From assembly GCF_016862915.1 (NCBI RefSeq), contig NZ_BONW01000046.1, positions 124,001-188,000 on the forward strand: a stretch of DNA of 64,000 bases, written 5' to 3'. How positions within the stretch are numbered: position 1 is the first letter of the stretch; the number at the start of each line of letters is the position of its first letter. This DNA is from Plantactinospora endophytica (lineage in GTDB: Bacteria > Actinomycetota > Actinomycetes > Mycobacteriales > Micromonosporaceae). A program made the translations under genes and the position numbers. Below, piece after piece: positions 1-10,582 of this stretch. The notes beneath the pieces are model-generated. The model saw only the letters and a program-made list of their open reading frames with translations, was not told the DNA's origin and ran no database searches.

Positions 1-440
1 TCGTCCGCCGGGATGCAGAGGCCGATCACGTCGACCTCGCTCCAGGTCTGCCGGACCAGGTCGTTCAGCCGCTCGCCGAGCAGGGTACGCGGCCGGTGCA
101 GGCCCGGCGTGTCCACCAGGACGAGCTGCGAGTCCGGCCGGTGCAGGACGGCCCGGATCACGTGCCGGGTGGTCTGCGGCTTGTTGGAGGTGATGGCGAT
201 CTTCTGCCCGACGATCGCGTTGGTCAGCGTCGACTTGCCGGCGTTCGGCCGCCCGACGAAGCAGGCGAACCCGGCCCGGTAACCGGCCTCCTGGCGAGGG
301 CCGCCCGACCGCTGACCGGCCGCCCTGCCACCGGACCGCTGATCAGCAGCCCTGCCGCCGGACTGGTGACCGGCCGCCTCGCCCGTCGACCGGCGGCCGG
401 CCTCGTCGCTCGATCGGTGGCCGGAGGGGGCCGCCGTCAC
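1..440 (-). CDS. era: GTPase Era, N-terminal part (runs off window)
   Basis: Ras-like GTPase that binds 16S rRNA and helps mature the 30S subunit. Only about the first 146 residues are in the window. The P-loop GRPNAGKST (about 63-71), the switch I stretch TSNKPQTTRH and the G3 motif DTPGL are all present and characteristic of Era. The start is a GTG whose last two bases lie in the TGA stop of the upstream cda-like gene (GTGA overlap), so translation is probably coupled; no separate ribosome-binding site is needed. Odd: about 50 residues precede the conserved YRAGF block, and they contain a degenerate Gly/Arg/Ser repeat (QSGGRAADQRSGGRAAGQRSGG, shown here as the motif SGGRAA-x-QR repeated). 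Era proteins normally start close to YRAGF. The C-terminal KH domain is outside the window. Confidence 0.93.
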   Translation of the reverse strand, partial: MTAAPSGHRSSDEAGRRSTGEAAGHQSGGRAADQRSGGRAAGQRSGGPRQEAGYRAGFACFVGRPNAGKSTLTNAIVGQKIAITSNKPQTTRHVIRAVLHRPDSQLVLVDTPGLHRPRTLLGERLNDLVRQTWSEVDVIGLCIPAD

Positions 441-832
441 TGGAGCACCGTGCCGAGCAGGGTGCCGTCCGGGGCGGCGACGTGGATCGGGGCGTCCGCC
501 GCGAGGTCGCGCACGGCGGCGTGGCCGGCGCCGTCCAGCGTCGACGCCTCGGTGACCACCGCACCGGCCTCCAACCGGGTCGCCCCGGCGGCGACCGCCG
601 AGGCGACCGCGAGCTGCAACGCGGTGATGGTCAGCGACGGCAGCGAGACGCTGGCGGCGGCGTACGTCCGGCCGTCCTGGTCGCGTACTGCCGCGCCCTC
701 GACCGCGCCGATCCGGCCCCGGGCACCCCGGGCCAGCACCACCAGCTTGGTGTCCTCGGCGGTCAGTTCGACCGTCGCCGACGGGGTGTGCTCGCCGGCC
801 GGGACGGTCGGGGCGGCGGACGGGTCAGGCAT
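437..832 (-). CDS. cytidine-deaminase-like protein lacking the zinc site
   Basis: 131 residues with the length and general pattern of the small tetrameric cytidine deaminases, in the slot between corC and era where actinomycetes carry a gene usually annotated cytidine deaminase. The fold-like segments are visible ([15 protein letters not shown] near residue 24, [14 protein letters not shown] near 54, an alanine-rich helix after it). The catalytic HAE or CAE motif and the PCxxC motif that hold the zinc are absent; the helix reads [10 protein letters not shown] and there is no cysteine anywhere in the protein. It is therefore very unlikely to be an active deaminase. A structural or regulatory role next to Era is possible but is only inference. 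It overlaps the corC-like gene by 8 bases and era by 4, so the three are translated as a unit. Confidence 0.75.
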   Translation of the reverse strand: MPDPSAAPTVPAGEHTPSATVELTAEDTKLVVLARGARGRIGAVEGAAVRDQDGRTYAAASVSLPSLTITALQLAVASAVAAGATRLEAGAVVTEASTLDGAGHAAVRDLAADAPIHVAAPDGTLLGTVLQ

Positions 833-2261
833 CGGCGGGTTGCCTCTCCTCGGCCCGGGAGTGCTGCTCCCGGGTGCTCTGTGCGCCCCGCAACTCGGGG
901 TCGGTACGGGTCTGCTGCTGCTCCGGCCCGTCCGCCTCGGTGAGCCGGCGGACCAGTACGGAGTCGATGTGGTTGCGTCGGCCGGTGGTGCCCTCGGCGA
1001 TCAGCCGCAGCCCACCCACGTCTGCCGAGGCACCGGGCAACGGCACCCGGCCGAGGGCCTGGGCGAGCAGCCCGCCGACGGTCTCCACCTCGTCGGCCGG
1101 CAACTCGACGTCGAACAGCTCGCCGAGATCCTCGACCGGCAGCCGGGCGGTGACCCGCACCTGGTCGTCGTCGAGGCGCTCGACCGGCGGACGTTCGACG
1201 TCGTACTCGTCGGTGATCTCGCCGACGATCTCCTCCAGGATGTCCTCGATGGTGACCAGCCCGCCGGTGCCGCCGTACTCGTCGACGACGATCACCATGT
1301 GGGTGCGGGCGGCCTGCATCTCGGAGAGCAGGTCGTCGACCGGCTTCGACTCCGGCACGAAGGTGGCGGTACGCATCACCTCGGAGACCGGCCGCTGTGC
1401 GGCGGCGGGGTCCTCGCCCTGGGTCTGCCGGATCACGTCCTTGAGGTAGAGCACCCCGAGCACGTCGTCCACGCTCTCGCCGATCACCGGGATCCGGGAG
1501 AAGCCGGAACGGAGGAAGAGCACCAGTGCCTGCGGCAGCTTCTTGTGCGCCTCGATCCAGACCATCTCGGTACGCGGCACCATCACCTCGCGGACGATGG
1601 TCTCGCCGAGCGCGAAGACGGAGTGGATCATCTGCCGCTCGCCGTGCTCCACGACGCCGCGCTGCTCGGCCAGGTCGACCAGCTCGCGCAACTCCACCTG
1701 GGTGGCGAACGGGCCCTCGCGGAACCCGCGCCCCGGCGTCACCGCGTTGCCGATCAGGATCAGCAGCGAGGCGAGCGGGTTCAGCACCCGGCCCAGCCAG
1801 CGGACCAGCGGCGCGGTGACCCGGCCGACCGCGTACGCGTGCTGCCGGCCGATGGTGCGCGGCGCGACGCCGACCACCACGAAGCTGACCACGGTCATCG
1901 CGCCCGCGGTGACCAGGGCGGCGGTCCAGCCGGCGCCGAACGTGTCGACCGCGACCAGCGCCACCAGTACGGTCGCGGTCAGCTCGCAGAGCAGCCGCAG
2001 CAACAGCAGCAGGTTGATGTGCCGGACCGCGTCGGCGGCGACGAGTTGCAGGGTGCGCGCGCCGCGTACGCCGTCCCGGGCCAGCTCGCCGGCCTGGGCC
2101 GGGGAGACCGCACCGAGTGCGGCGTCGGCCATCGCGAAGATCCCGGCGAGCACCACCAGACCGGCGGCGAAGAACAGCAGTGCGAGATCGGGCAGGCCGC
2201 CCGGGGCGCTGGCGGACGACGCCAGGGACGCGGGCAGCGCGGCTAAATGGTCAGGCATCAC
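825..2261 (-). CDS. CorC/HlyC-type DUF21-CBS membrane protein
   Basis: About 478 residues. The N-terminal third holds a DUF21/CNNM-type transmembrane module with hydrophobic segments near residues 24-46, 83-105, 111-133 and 150-172. It is followed by a tandem CBS pair ([10 protein letters not shown] near 223; [19 protein letters not shown] near 350) and a C-terminal CorC_HlyC domain. Family members are linked to magnesium or cobalt efflux and resistance; substrate cannot be read here. The start is GTG immediately followed by ATG; the GTG overlaps the ybeY stop (GTGA), which argues for translational coupling. The arrangement ybeY-corC-like-cda-era is widely conserved in actinomycetes. The C-terminal tail beyond the last domain is polar and probably disordered. 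Confidence 0.9.
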   Translation of the reverse strand: MMPDHLAALPASLASSASAPGGLPDLALLFFAAGLVVLAGIFAMADAALGAVSPAQAGELARDGVRGARTLQLVAADAVRHINLLLLLRLLCELTATVLVALVAVDTFGAGWTAALVTAGAMTVVSFVVVGVAPRTIGRQHAYAVGRVTAPLVRWLGRVLNPLASLLILIGNAVTPGRGFREGPFATQVELRELVDLAEQRGVVEHGERQMIHSVFALGETIVREVMVPRTEMVWIEAHKKLPQALVLFLRSGFSRIPVIGESVDDVLGVLYLKDVIRQTQGEDPAAAQRPVSEVMRTATFVPESKPVDDLLSEMQAARTHMVIVVDEYGGTGGLVTIEDILEEIVGEITDEYDVERPPVERLDDDQVRVTARLPVEDLGELFDVELPADEVETVGGLLAQALGRVPLPGASADVGGLRLIAEGTTGRRNHIDSVLVRRLTEADGPEQQQTRTDPELRGAQSTREQHSRAEERQPADA

Positions 2262-2725
2262 TGGGCCCGCGTCGCGCGCCAGCTGTCCAGGAGCCGCGCC
2301 TGTAGCGCGAACATCTCCCGTTCCTCCTCCGGTTCGGCGTGGTCGTAGCCGAGCAGGTGCAGTACGCCGTGCACGGTCAGCAGGTGCAGCTCGTCGGCGG
2401 CCGAGTGTCCGGCGGTGGCGGCCTGCTTGGCGGCCACCTCCGGGCAGAGCACGATGTCGCCGAGCAGCGCCGGCTCACCGCCGTTGACCTCGCCGGGCCC
2501 GTGGTCGACACTGCCCTCGTCCATCGGGAAGGCGAGTACGTCGGTGGGGCCGTCCCCACCCATCCAGCGGTGGTTCAGCTCGGTCATGTAGTCGACGTCG
2601 ACGAGCAGCACCGACAGCTCGGCGAGGGAGTTCACTCCCATCTCGTCGAGGGCGTGCCGGGCGACGGAGAGCACCGCGTCGGTGTCGACGGCGCTCCCCG
2701 ACTCGTTGGCGATCTCGATGGACAA
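2258..2725 (-). CDS. ybeY: endoribonuclease YbeY
   Basis: Single-domain metal-dependent RNase (155 residues) required for 16S rRNA 3'-end maturation and 70S quality control. The metal motif [11 protein letters not shown] is intact near the C-terminus, as is the [13 protein letters not shown] block. I place the start at TTG 2725, giving the usual SIEIANES beginning, with AGGGG six bases upstream; a GTG at 2743 in the same frame is the alternative. A longer upstream extension to 3043 is open but lies inside phoH and does not resemble YbeY. The stop overlaps the corC-like start by 4 bases. The phoH stop is about 60 bp upstream, so phoH-ybeY-corC-cda-era reads as one operon of RNA and ribosome-related functions. 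Confidence 0.93.
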   Translation of the reverse strand: MSIEIANESGSAVDTDAVLSVARHALDEMGVNSLAELSVLLVDVDYMTELNHRWMGGDGPTDVLAFPMDEGSVDHGPGEVNGGEPALLGDIVLCPEVAAKQAATAGHSAADELHLLTVHGVLHLLGYDHAEPEEEREMFALQARLLDSWRATRAQ

Positions 2726-2786
2726 CTGGTTCCCCTGATGCACTGTCGGAAGCTGTGGTGGTGATGGCACTACTGTCGGGCGGGTG

Positions 2787-3950
<1,164 letters not shown>

Positions 3951-4121
3951 CGTATCCGTTCAACGCCGACGGCACGCTGCCCATTTCCGCCAGCTTCCAC
4001 CGGCCTGGGCAGGTCGTCCTGCAATCCGTCCCGGGCCGTCGCCCGCCCGGCGTACCGGGGCCGGAACACCGTCCGCCAGAACCGGACATTCTTGGACATA
4101 CAAGCGCCCGGCGGTCGGCGG

Positions 4122-5513
4122 TCAGCCGGTCCGGAAGTCGAAGCGGTCGAAGGTCTCCTGGCGCCGGGTGAACCGGTAGGTGGCCCAGTGCAGGCCGACC
4201 ACCTCGCCCCGGTCGTCCCGGGTCAGCCGGAGCAGCTCGCCGACCTCCCGGCCGGAGACCGTACGCAGCACGTCCGGGCGGTCCGGCAACGGCGTGAAGA
4301 CCGCCGGCGGCTTGCCGGCCGGGTCGGCCGCGCCCCGGGCCCGCAGGGCGCCGTCCCGCCAGGAGAAGACGTACTCGAAGCCCTCGCCCCACCACCGGCC
4401 GAGCAGCCCCCGGTACGGCTCCGGCGCCGGCTCGCCCGGAGTCCACGGCACGATGTCGGCGGGATCCTCCCGGGCCGAGGCGGCGAGGATCTGGTGGGCC
4501 AGTTCGTTGACCGCGACCCCGGTGCCGGAGGAGCCGAGCACCGCAGCGCCCATCGCCCCGGGCGTACCGGAGCCGCCCCGCCGGCCGTAGACGCTGGCCA
4601 GGAAGCCGGGCATCGCCCCGTCGTGCCCGACGTGCAGTACCCGCTCGGCGGCGCCCGACGCGTCCCGCTGGGGCAGCAGGATCAGCCCCAGGCCGAACCC
4701 GGCCGACCAGAGCGTCTCGTCGGTGACCGTCAGCGGCCAGCGCATCTCGTCGAGGGTGGTCGACCGGAGCACCGCACCGGCCGGGTCCACCGCCGCCGGG
4801 TCGGCCAGGAACGCCGCCCAGCGGGCCATGTCGGAGGCGGTACTCCAGAGCTGGGCGGCCGGCCCGACCGCGCCGAGGTCGGTGTTCGGCTCCGGCCGGG
4901 CGTGGTCGGAGTAGGCGTCGACCAGGAAGCCGGTCGCCGCGCCGGCCGGCGGCTGCGGGGTGGTGTCGGCCAGCCCGAGCGGACCGAGTACCCGGTCGGC
5001 GAGCACCTCCGCCCAGGTGCCGCCGCGCAGCCGGGCCACGGCCTGGCCGAGCAGTGCGGCACCGAGGTTGGAGTAGTGGAACCGGCGGGCCGGTGGCAGC
5101 ACCCGCTCGGCCCGGGCCAGGTCGGCGAGGAACTCGTCGAGTTCCGGGCTGTGCAGGGTGTCCCACACGTCGCCGTACGGCTCCCGCTGCACTCCGGAGG
5201 TGTGCGACAGCAGCCGGCGTACGGTCAGTTCGCCGTGCGCCGGTACGTCCAGGTGCGCCCCGACCGGGTCGTCCAGGTCGAGCAGTCCGTCGTCCCGACA
5301 CTGCAACACGAGTACGGCGGTGAAGGTCTTGGTCACCGAGCCGATCCGGAACGCGGTGCCCGGGCCGAGCGGGGCGTCGTTGCCGGTGCCGCCGACCGTG
5401 CAGGTCCAGAGCGGCCGGTCGGCCCGGTGCAGCGCGGCCGACACCGCCGGGATCCGCGACTCGGCCTGCGCCTGCCGGACCAGCCGCTCGAACTGCCGGT
5501 TCACCTCGGTCAT
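4122..5513 (-). CDS. serine hydrolase, class C beta-lactamase fold
   Basis: 463-residue member of the beta-lactamase/D-aminopeptidase/esterase family. The catalytic SxxK tetrad is SVTK (59-62), the Tyr motif is YSN (147-149), and HVGHDG near 330 is the HxG-like third motif. There is no signal peptide, so a cytoplasmic esterase or peptidase is more likely than a periplasmic beta-lactamase. A C-terminal lipocalin-like extension of about 100 residues follows the catalytic domain (its function is unknown). The start at ATG 5513 is favoured by a GAGGGGGG ribosome-binding site just upstream; an in-frame ATG seven codons earlier lies inside that site. It stands alone between phoH and the HIT gene, an accessory insertion in an otherwise conserved order. 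Confidence 0.85.
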   Translation of the reverse strand: MTEVNRQFERLVRQAQAESRIPAVSAALHRADRPLWTCTVGGTGNDAPLGPGTAFRIGSVTKTFTAVLVLQCRDDGLLDLDDPVGAHLDVPAHGELTVRRLLSHTSGVQREPYGDVWDTLHSPELDEFLADLARAERVLPPARRFHYSNLGAALLGQAVARLRGGTWAEVLADRVLGPLGLADTTPQPPAGAATGFLVDAYSDHARPEPNTDLGAVGPAAQLWSTASDMARWAAFLADPAAVDPAGAVLRSTTLDEMRWPLTVTDETLWSAGFGLGLILLPQRDASGAAERVLHVGHDGAMPGFLASVYGRRGGSGTPGAMGAAVLGSSGTGVAVNELAHQILAASAREDPADIVPWTPGEPAPEPYRGLLGRWWGEGFEYVFSWRDGALRARGAADPAGKPPAVFTPLPDRPDVLRTVSGREVGELLRLTRDDRGEVVGLHWATYRFTRRQETFDRFDFRTG

Positions 5514-5623
5514 GATCCCCCCTCGCAAGATCACGGATCATATGCCAGCGCGCCGGGGTCGCCGGCCCGGCGGGCGGACCGCCGGCCGGGCTGACCTGCC
5601 GGACCGGCCGAGGGGAGGTGTGC

Positions 5624-5974
5624 TCAGCGGGCCAGCATCGGCCCCAACGGCTCGCCGCCGAGCACGTGTGCGTGCGCGTGGAAGACCTCCTGTCCACCGT
5701 ACGGACCGGTGTTGAAGATCAACCGGAAGCCGTCGGCGACCAGTCCTTCGGTCTCGGCCACCACCGCCGCGGTCCCGAGTACGTCGCCGGCCAGCCCGGG
5801 ATCGGCCTCGGTCAGGGTCACCACGTCGGCGTAGTGCTCCTTCGGGATCACCAGCACGTGCACCGGAGCCTTCGGGGCGATGTCCCGGAAGGCGAGCGTG
5901 GTCTCGGTCTCCCGGACGACGGTGGCCGGAATCTCGCCCGCGACGATCCGGCAGAACAGGCAGTCGTTCTCCAT
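5624..5974 (-). CDS. HIT-family nucleotide-binding protein
   Basis: 116-residue histidine-triad protein. The HxHxH triad is H99-A-H101-A-H103 within EVFHAHAHVLGG, and the N-terminal CLFC pair resembles the zinc site of HINT-like proteins. Family members hydrolyse AMP-lysine or related nucleotide conjugates. Start is one of two adjacent ATGs (5977 or 5974); the choice changes one residue. The reading frame stays open far upstream to 6967 on this strand, but that extension is antisense to the SDR gene and has no family resemblance. In other actinomycetes a HIT gene sits near rsmE and phoH, so this is its normal neighbourhood. Confidence 0.92.
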   Translation of the reverse strand: MENDCLFCRIVAGEIPATVVRETETTLAFRDIAPKAPVHVLVIPKEHYADVVTLTEADPGLAGDVLGTAAVVAETEGLVADGFRLIFNTGPYGGQEVFHAHAHVLGGEPLGPMLAR

Positions 5975-6079
5975 CATCGGAATCGTAGGGGCTGCCGCCC
6001 CCGACCGCGTGCCGGCGGGTGGCCGGGCTGACCGTGGGCCGGGGTTCCGGGACGGGGTGCCGACCGGCATCATGATCGA

Positions 6080-6841
6080 ATGACTGGACGCGCGGTGCTG
6101 GTGACGGGGGCCTCCCGAGGGATCGGGCGGGCGGCGGCGACGCTGTTCGCCGCCGGTGGCGATCGGGTGGCCGTACACCACCGCGACTCGACGCCGCTGG
6201 CCGAGCAACTCGTCGCGGAACTGCCCGGCGAGGGGCACCTGGTGGTCCGGGCCGACCTCGCCGACCCGGACGAGGTACGCGCGATGGTCGACGACGCGGC
6301 CGACCGACTCGGCGGACTCGACGTACTGGTGAACAACGCCGGAGTCTTCGGCAGCGTCGACCCCGGACATCCGCTCTTCGACTCCTCCTACGAGCAGTGG
6401 CAACAGCAGTGGCGGCGCACCCTCGACGTCAACCTGCTCGGCGTGGCCAACACGATCTGGTGCGCCGCCCGGCACCTGCGGCAGCCGGGTGGCCGGATCG
6501 TCAACGTCTCCTCCCGGGGCGCGTTCCGGGGCGAGCCGACCCAACCGGCGTACGGCGCCAGCAAGGCCGGGCTGAACTCGCTCGGCCAGTCGCTCGCGGT
6601 GGCGCTGGCCCCGTACGGCATCGCGGTCGCCACGGTCGCGCCCGGCTTCGTCGAGACGGACATGACCAACGAGCACCTCAAGGCGCCGCGCGGGGACGCG
6701 ATCCGGGCGCAGAGTCCGTTCAACCGGGTCGCCCGGCCCGAGGAGATCGCCGCTGCGGTGCACTGGCTGGCCTCGCCGGAGGCGGAGTGGGCCTCCGGCA
6801 CCATCGTCGACCTCAACGGCGCCTCCTACCTGCGCACCTGA
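6080..6841 (+). CDS. SDR-family NAD(P)-dependent oxidoreductase
   Basis: 253-residue classical short-chain dehydrogenase. The cofactor motif TGASRGIG is at 9-16, NNAG at 85-88, the catalytic Ser in VNVSSRG (about 144) and the Y-x3-K pair at Y158/K162. The C-terminal GTIVDLNGASYL matches FabG-like and 3-hydroxy-dehydrogenase relatives. Substrate cannot be assigned. The start ATG lacks a good ribosome-binding site. It is divergent from the HIT gene with about 100 bp between starts, and is followed by a 21-bp tandem repeat and the GH3 gene on the same strand. Confidence 0.88.
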   Translation: MTGRAVLVTGASRGIGRAAATLFAAGGDRVAVHHRDSTPLAEQLVAELPGEGHLVVRADLADPDEVRAMVDDAADRLGGLDVLVNNAGVFGSVDPGHPLFDSSYEQWQQQWRRTLDVNLLGVANTIWCAARHLRQPGGRIVNVSSRGAFRGEPTQPAYGASKAGLNSLGQSLAVALAPYGIAVATVAPGFVETDMTNEHLKAPRGDAIRAQSPFNRVARPEEIAAAVHWLASPEAEWASGTIVDLNGASYLRT

Positions 6842-6879
6842 GCAGCGCGTCCGGGCGCACCCGAGCAGCTTGCGTCCGG

Positions 6880-7005
6880 GCGCACCTGACCCGCACCTCG
6901 ACACGACGGGACAGCACCCCGACACGACAGCACAGCACCCCGACACGACGGGAAAGCATCCCGGCACGACAGGACAGCACCTCGGCGCACCTGGGCCGCA
7001 TCCCG
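6880..7005. repeat. six-unit 21-bp tandem repeat
   Basis: Six head-to-tail 21-bp units between the SDR and GH3 genes: 6880-6900, 6901-6921, 6922-6942, 6943-6963, 6964-6984 and 6985-7005. The middle four are close copies of ACACGACGGGACAGCACCCCG; the first and last share a variant (GCGCACCTG...). Because the unit is a multiple of three, both strands stay open through it, but neither frame resembles a protein. Confidence 0.85.
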
Positions 7006-7085
7006 GCGCGACGGCGGTCGTGGAGGGCGGCGGGTGGTTCCGACTGGCAGGATGATCGATATCCGGGCGGGCGGAAGGGGCGACG

Positions 7086-9560
7086 ATGGCGGTGGATCGA
7101 CGGGACGCGGCAACGGTCGACGGGACCGAGGCGGTGGTCGACGGGACCGAGGCGGTGGTCGAGCGGGCCCTGACCGCGCTGGACCTGGAGACGAAGGTCC
7201 GGCTCCTCTCCGGTCAGGACTTCTGGACCCTGCCGGGCGTACCCGCGATCGGGCTCGGCTCGCTGGTGATGTCGGACGGCCCGATCGGAATCCGTGGCGT
7301 CCGCTGGACCCCGCACGACCCGTCGATCGCGCTGCCCAGCCCGACGGCACTCGCCGCCACCTGGGATCCCGGGCTGGCCCGGCAGGCCGGCCGGCTGCTC
7401 GGCGCCGAGTGCCGACGCAAGGGCATCCACCTGCTCCTGGCCCCCACCGTCAACCTGCACCGCAGCCCGCTCGGCGGCCGGCACTTCGAGTGCTACTCGG
7501 AGGATCCGCTGCTCACCGCCGAGATCGGCGTCGGCTACGTCAGCGGCGTGCAGGACGTCGGGGTGGGCGCCACGGTCAAGCACCTGGTCGCCAACGACTC
7601 GGAGACCGAGCGGATGACGGTGGACGTACGGGTCACCGAGCGGGCGCTCCGGGAGGTCTACCTCGCCCCGTTCGAACGGATCGTCGCCGCCGGGGTGTGG
7701 GCGGTGATGGCGGCGTACAACGGGGTCAACGGCTTCACGATGACCGAGCACGGCGGGCTGCTCCGGGACCTGCTCAAGCGGGAGTGGGGCTTCGACGGGC
7801 TGGTGGTCTCCGACTGGACGGCGACGCGGAGCACCGAGGCGTCGGCGAACGCCGGGCTCGACGTGGTGATGCCGGCCGTGGGCGACCCGTGGGGCGACGC
7901 GCTGGTCGCCGCCGTCCGCGCCGGGTCCGTCGCCGAGGCGGAGGTGGACGAGAAGGTACGCCGGGTGCTCCGGCTCGCCGGCCGGGTCGGGCTGCTCGAC
8001 GGCGTACCCCCGGCGGTGGCCCCGGCCGACCTGCCGCGCCCGGCGGACGGCGCCGGCCTGGCACACACGGTCGCGGTCCGGTCGTTCGTACTGGCCCGCA
8101 ACGACGGTGAGCTGCTGCCGCTCGATCCCGGCCGGCTGCGCCGGGTCGCGGTGCTCGGCGCGCTCGCCGACGACGCCCGGATCCAGGGCGGCGGCAGTGC
8201 CCTGGTCGCGCCGCCGCACGCCGTCTCCCCGCTCGCCGGGCTGACCGCCGCGCTCCCCGACACCGACCTCCGGTACGCGGTCGGCGCCGATCCCCGGCTC
8301 CGGCTGCCGGCGGCCGGCGGGGTGGCCTGGACCCCGATCACCGCGACGCTGCGCGACGCCGACGGCCGGCAGCGCTACCGGGCCGAGTTGGACCGGGCGA
8401 CGGTGCGCTGGATGGGCGACCTGCCGGACGGACTGCCCCTCGCCGAGCTGTCCACCGTCGAGATCGCCGCTACCCACACGCCGCTGGCCAGCGGCACCGC
8501 CCGGCTCTCGGTCGAGGGCTTCGGGGTGTTCGCGCTGACCGTGGACGGCACGGAACTCTTCGACGGCCCGCTCTACGACCCGGCCGAGGAGCCCGGCACC
8601 GTCTTCCGGGCCACCGTCGAGCGCCGGTTCGAGATCCCGGTCCGAGCCGGCGAGCCGGTCGAGGTACGGCTCACCCGGCGGATGGTCGACGGCGACCACC
8701 CCGGCTTCGTCTCGTTCACCCTCGGGCACGCCGAGCCCGGCACGGCGACCGCGGACGACCTGCTCGACGAGGCCGTCCGGGTGGCCGCCGACGCCGACGT
8801 GGCGGTGGTGGTGGTCGGTACCACCGAGGAGGTGGAGTCGGAGGGGTTCGACCGGAGCACGCTGGCGCTGCCGGGCCGGCAGGACGAGCTGGTCTCCCGG
8901 GTCGCGGTGGCCAATCCCCGTACGGTGGTGGTGGTCAACGCCGGCTCACCCGTGCTGATGCCCTGGGTCGACGAGGTGGGCGCGGTCCTGCTCACCTGGT
9001 TCCCCGGCCAGGAGGCCGGGGCGGCGCTCGCCGACGTGCTGCTGGGGCGCGCCGAGCCGGGCGGACGGCTGCCCACCACCTGGCCACGCCGGGCGGAGGA
9101 CTGCCCGGCGCTGGACACCACCCCGGTCGACGGGGTGCTCGACTACACCGACGGCGTCTTCGTCGGCTACCGGGGCTGGCAGGCCGAACCGCTCTTCCCG
9201 TTCGGGCACGGGCTCGGCTACACCGACTGGAGCTACGGGTCGCTGGCCGTCGAGGACGGACCGGGCGGGCCGGTCGCGGTGGTCACGGTCCGGAACACCG
9301 GCGCCCGTCCGGGCCGCGAGGTGGTGCAGGTGTACGTCGGCCCGGAGACCGCCGAGCCGGACCGTCCCGTGCGCTGGCTGGCCGGCTTCGCCGCTGCCGG
9401 CGCGGCGCCCGGCGAGACGGTCACCGTCCGGGTGCCACTGCCGGCGCGGACCTTCCAGATCTGGGGGCCGGACGGCTGGCAGACCCGGCCCGGTCGCTAC
9501 CGGGTCGAGGCGGCGCACAGCCTCGCCGACGTCCGGCTGACCGGCACCGTCGACATCTGA
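7086..9560 (+). CDS. GH3 beta-glucosidase-type glycoside hydrolase
   Basis: 824 residues with the GH3 order: catalytic TIM barrel (about 30-300) carrying KH (165-166) and the nucleophile Asp243 in VVSDWTA; an alpha/beta sandwich; a PA14-like insert (about 380-520, YRAELDRATVRWMGDL); the second part of the sandwich (DVAVVVVGTTEEVESEGFDR); and a C-terminal fibronectin-III-like domain (about 730-810). There is no signal peptide, so it probably hydrolyses imported oligosaccharides or glycosides in the cytoplasm, releasing terminal sugars. Exact linkage cannot be read. The start ATG follows GAAGGGGCGACG. Residues 11-24 contain an exact in-frame duplication of seven codons (VDGTEAV twice, 7116-7136 and 7137-7157). 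Confidence 0.92.
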   Translation: MAVDRRDAATVDGTEAVVDGTEAVVERALTALDLETKVRLLSGQDFWTLPGVPAIGLGSLVMSDGPIGIRGVRWTPHDPSIALPSPTALAATWDPGLARQAGRLLGAECRRKGIHLLLAPTVNLHRSPLGGRHFECYSEDPLLTAEIGVGYVSGVQDVGVGATVKHLVANDSETERMTVDVRVTERALREVYLAPFERIVAAGVWAVMAAYNGVNGFTMTEHGGLLRDLLKREWGFDGLVVSDWTATRSTEASANAGLDVVMPAVGDPWGDALVAAVRAGSVAEAEVDEKVRRVLRLAGRVGLLDGVPPAVAPADLPRPADGAGLAHTVAVRSFVLARNDGELLPLDPGRLRRVAVLGALADDARIQGGGSALVAPPHAVSPLAGLTAALPDTDLRYAVGADPRLRLPAAGGVAWTPITATLRDADGRQRYRAELDRATVRWMGDLPDGLPLAELSTVEIAATHTPLASGTARLSVEGFGVFALTVDGTELFDGPLYDPAEEPGTVFRATVERRFEIPVRAGEPVEVRLTRRMVDGDHPGFVSFTLGHAEPGTATADDLLDEAVRVAADADVAVVVVGTTEEVESEGFDRSTLALPGRQDELVSRVAVANPRTVVVVNAGSPVLMPWVDEVGAVLLTWFPGQEAGAALADVLLGRAEPGGRLPTTWPRRAEDCPALDTTPVDGVLDYTDGVFVGYRGWQAEPLFPFGHGLGYTDWSYGSLAVEDGPGGPVAVVTVRNTGARPGREVVQVYVGPETAEPDRPVRWLAGFAAAGAAPGETVTVRVPLPARTFQIWGPDGWQTRPGRYRVEAAHSLADVRLTGTVDI

Positions 9561-9779
9561 CCCGGGACCGGCCGCTGCCGCCTCCGCCGGCCCGGCCGCC
9601 AGCGGAGGTGCGCGGCATCGCCCGCCCACGACGAGGAGACCGTGACCGGGCGACCGAGCGGGGTCGGCGTGGACGCCGAACGAGCGGGTGGCCGAGGACG
9701 CCGTCGGGCGGGCGGGTCGGTGGGAACGCCGAGGTCGACGACGATCGGGCCGGCGACCGCGTCGGCCGTCAGCCTGCGG

Positions 9780-10523
9780 TCACCAGCGGCCGAGCCGGGC
9801 GGAGAGGACGGCCAGCGCCGCGACCCCGGCGGTCGAGGTCCGCAGCACCTCGGGACCGAGCCGGACCGATACGGCACCGGCCGAGGTGAGGGCGGTCAGC
9901 TCGGCCGGCGACACCCCGCCCTCCGGCCCGACCACCAGCACGAGATCGCCGGAGGCGGGCAGTTCGGCGGTACCGAGTCGGGCCTCCGCCTCCTCGTGCA
10001 GCACGAAACCGGCCGCCGCCCCGGTGATCCGCCGGGCCACCGCCCGGGTCGACTCGTCCGGCGACTCCGGCGTACCGGAGACCGTCGGCAGCCAGGTCCG
10101 GCGGGACTGCTTGGCCGCCTCGCGGGCGGTCGCCACCCAGCGGTCCCGGGCCCGGGCACCCCGTTCGCCGCGCCACTGCACCACCGAGCGTTCGGCCGCC
10201 CAGGGCACGATCTCGTCCACCCCGACCTCGGTCATCGCCTGCACCGCCAGCTCGGCCCGGTCGCCCTTGGCGATCCCCTGCACCACCACGAGCCTCGGGT
10301 CGGGCGGCTCGACGTACCGCCGGGAGGTGACGGTCGCGGTCAGGGTGCCCCGGCCGACGGCGGTGACCACGGCGGCGACCGTGCCGCCCCGGCCGTCGGC
10401 GAGCAGCAGGTCCTCACCGGTACGCAGCCGCTGCACGGTCGCGGCGTGATGCCCCTCGGGACCGTCCAGAGTGACGACGTCGTCCGGGGGCAGCGACTCG
10501 ACCAGGAACAGCGGCGCGCTCAC
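9780..10523 (-). CDS. rsmE: 16S rRNA m3U1498 methyltransferase RsmE
   Basis: 247-residue SPOUT-class methyltransferase that methylates U1498 of 16S rRNA using S-adenosylmethionine. The SPOUT knot motifs are clear: VVVQGIAKGDRAELAVQ, the AERSVVQW block, LVLVVGPEGGVSP (SAM loop) and RLGPEVLRTSTAG near the C-terminus. Start is GTG 10523. It sits 59 bp downstream of dnaJ2 in the hrcA-dnaJ2-rsmE transcription unit, a conserved actinomycete arrangement. The 9561-9779 interval between the convergent GH3 gene and this one holds no gene I can support. Confidence 0.94.
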   Translation of the reverse strand: MSAPLFLVESLPPDDVVTLDGPEGHHAATVQRLRTGEDLLLADGRGGTVAAVVTAVGRGTLTATVTSRRYVEPPDPRLVVVQGIAKGDRAELAVQAMTEVGVDEIVPWAAERSVVQWRGERGARARDRWVATAREAAKQSRRTWLPTVSGTPESPDESTRAVARRITGAAAGFVLHEEAEARLGTAELPASGDLVLVVGPEGGVSPAELTALTSAGAVSVRLGPEVLRTSTAGVAALAVLSARLGRW

Positions 10524-10582
10524 GGCGAGCAGGTTAGCCGGTCGTCCGGCCGGAGTGACCCGCCGGCCGGACGACGCGCCCG

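Noticed and set aside
96-2246. Long plus-strand open frame (716 codons) opposite corC and cda-like genes
   Set aside because: Antisense shadow of high-GC genes: Asp/Arg/Gly/His-rich, no family motifs, while the minus frame shows complete CBS and DUF21 motifs.
5624-6967. 447-codon minus-strand frame ending in the HIT protein
   Set aside because: Only the last 116 codons resemble a protein family; the rest is antisense to the SDR gene and its YxxxK motif.
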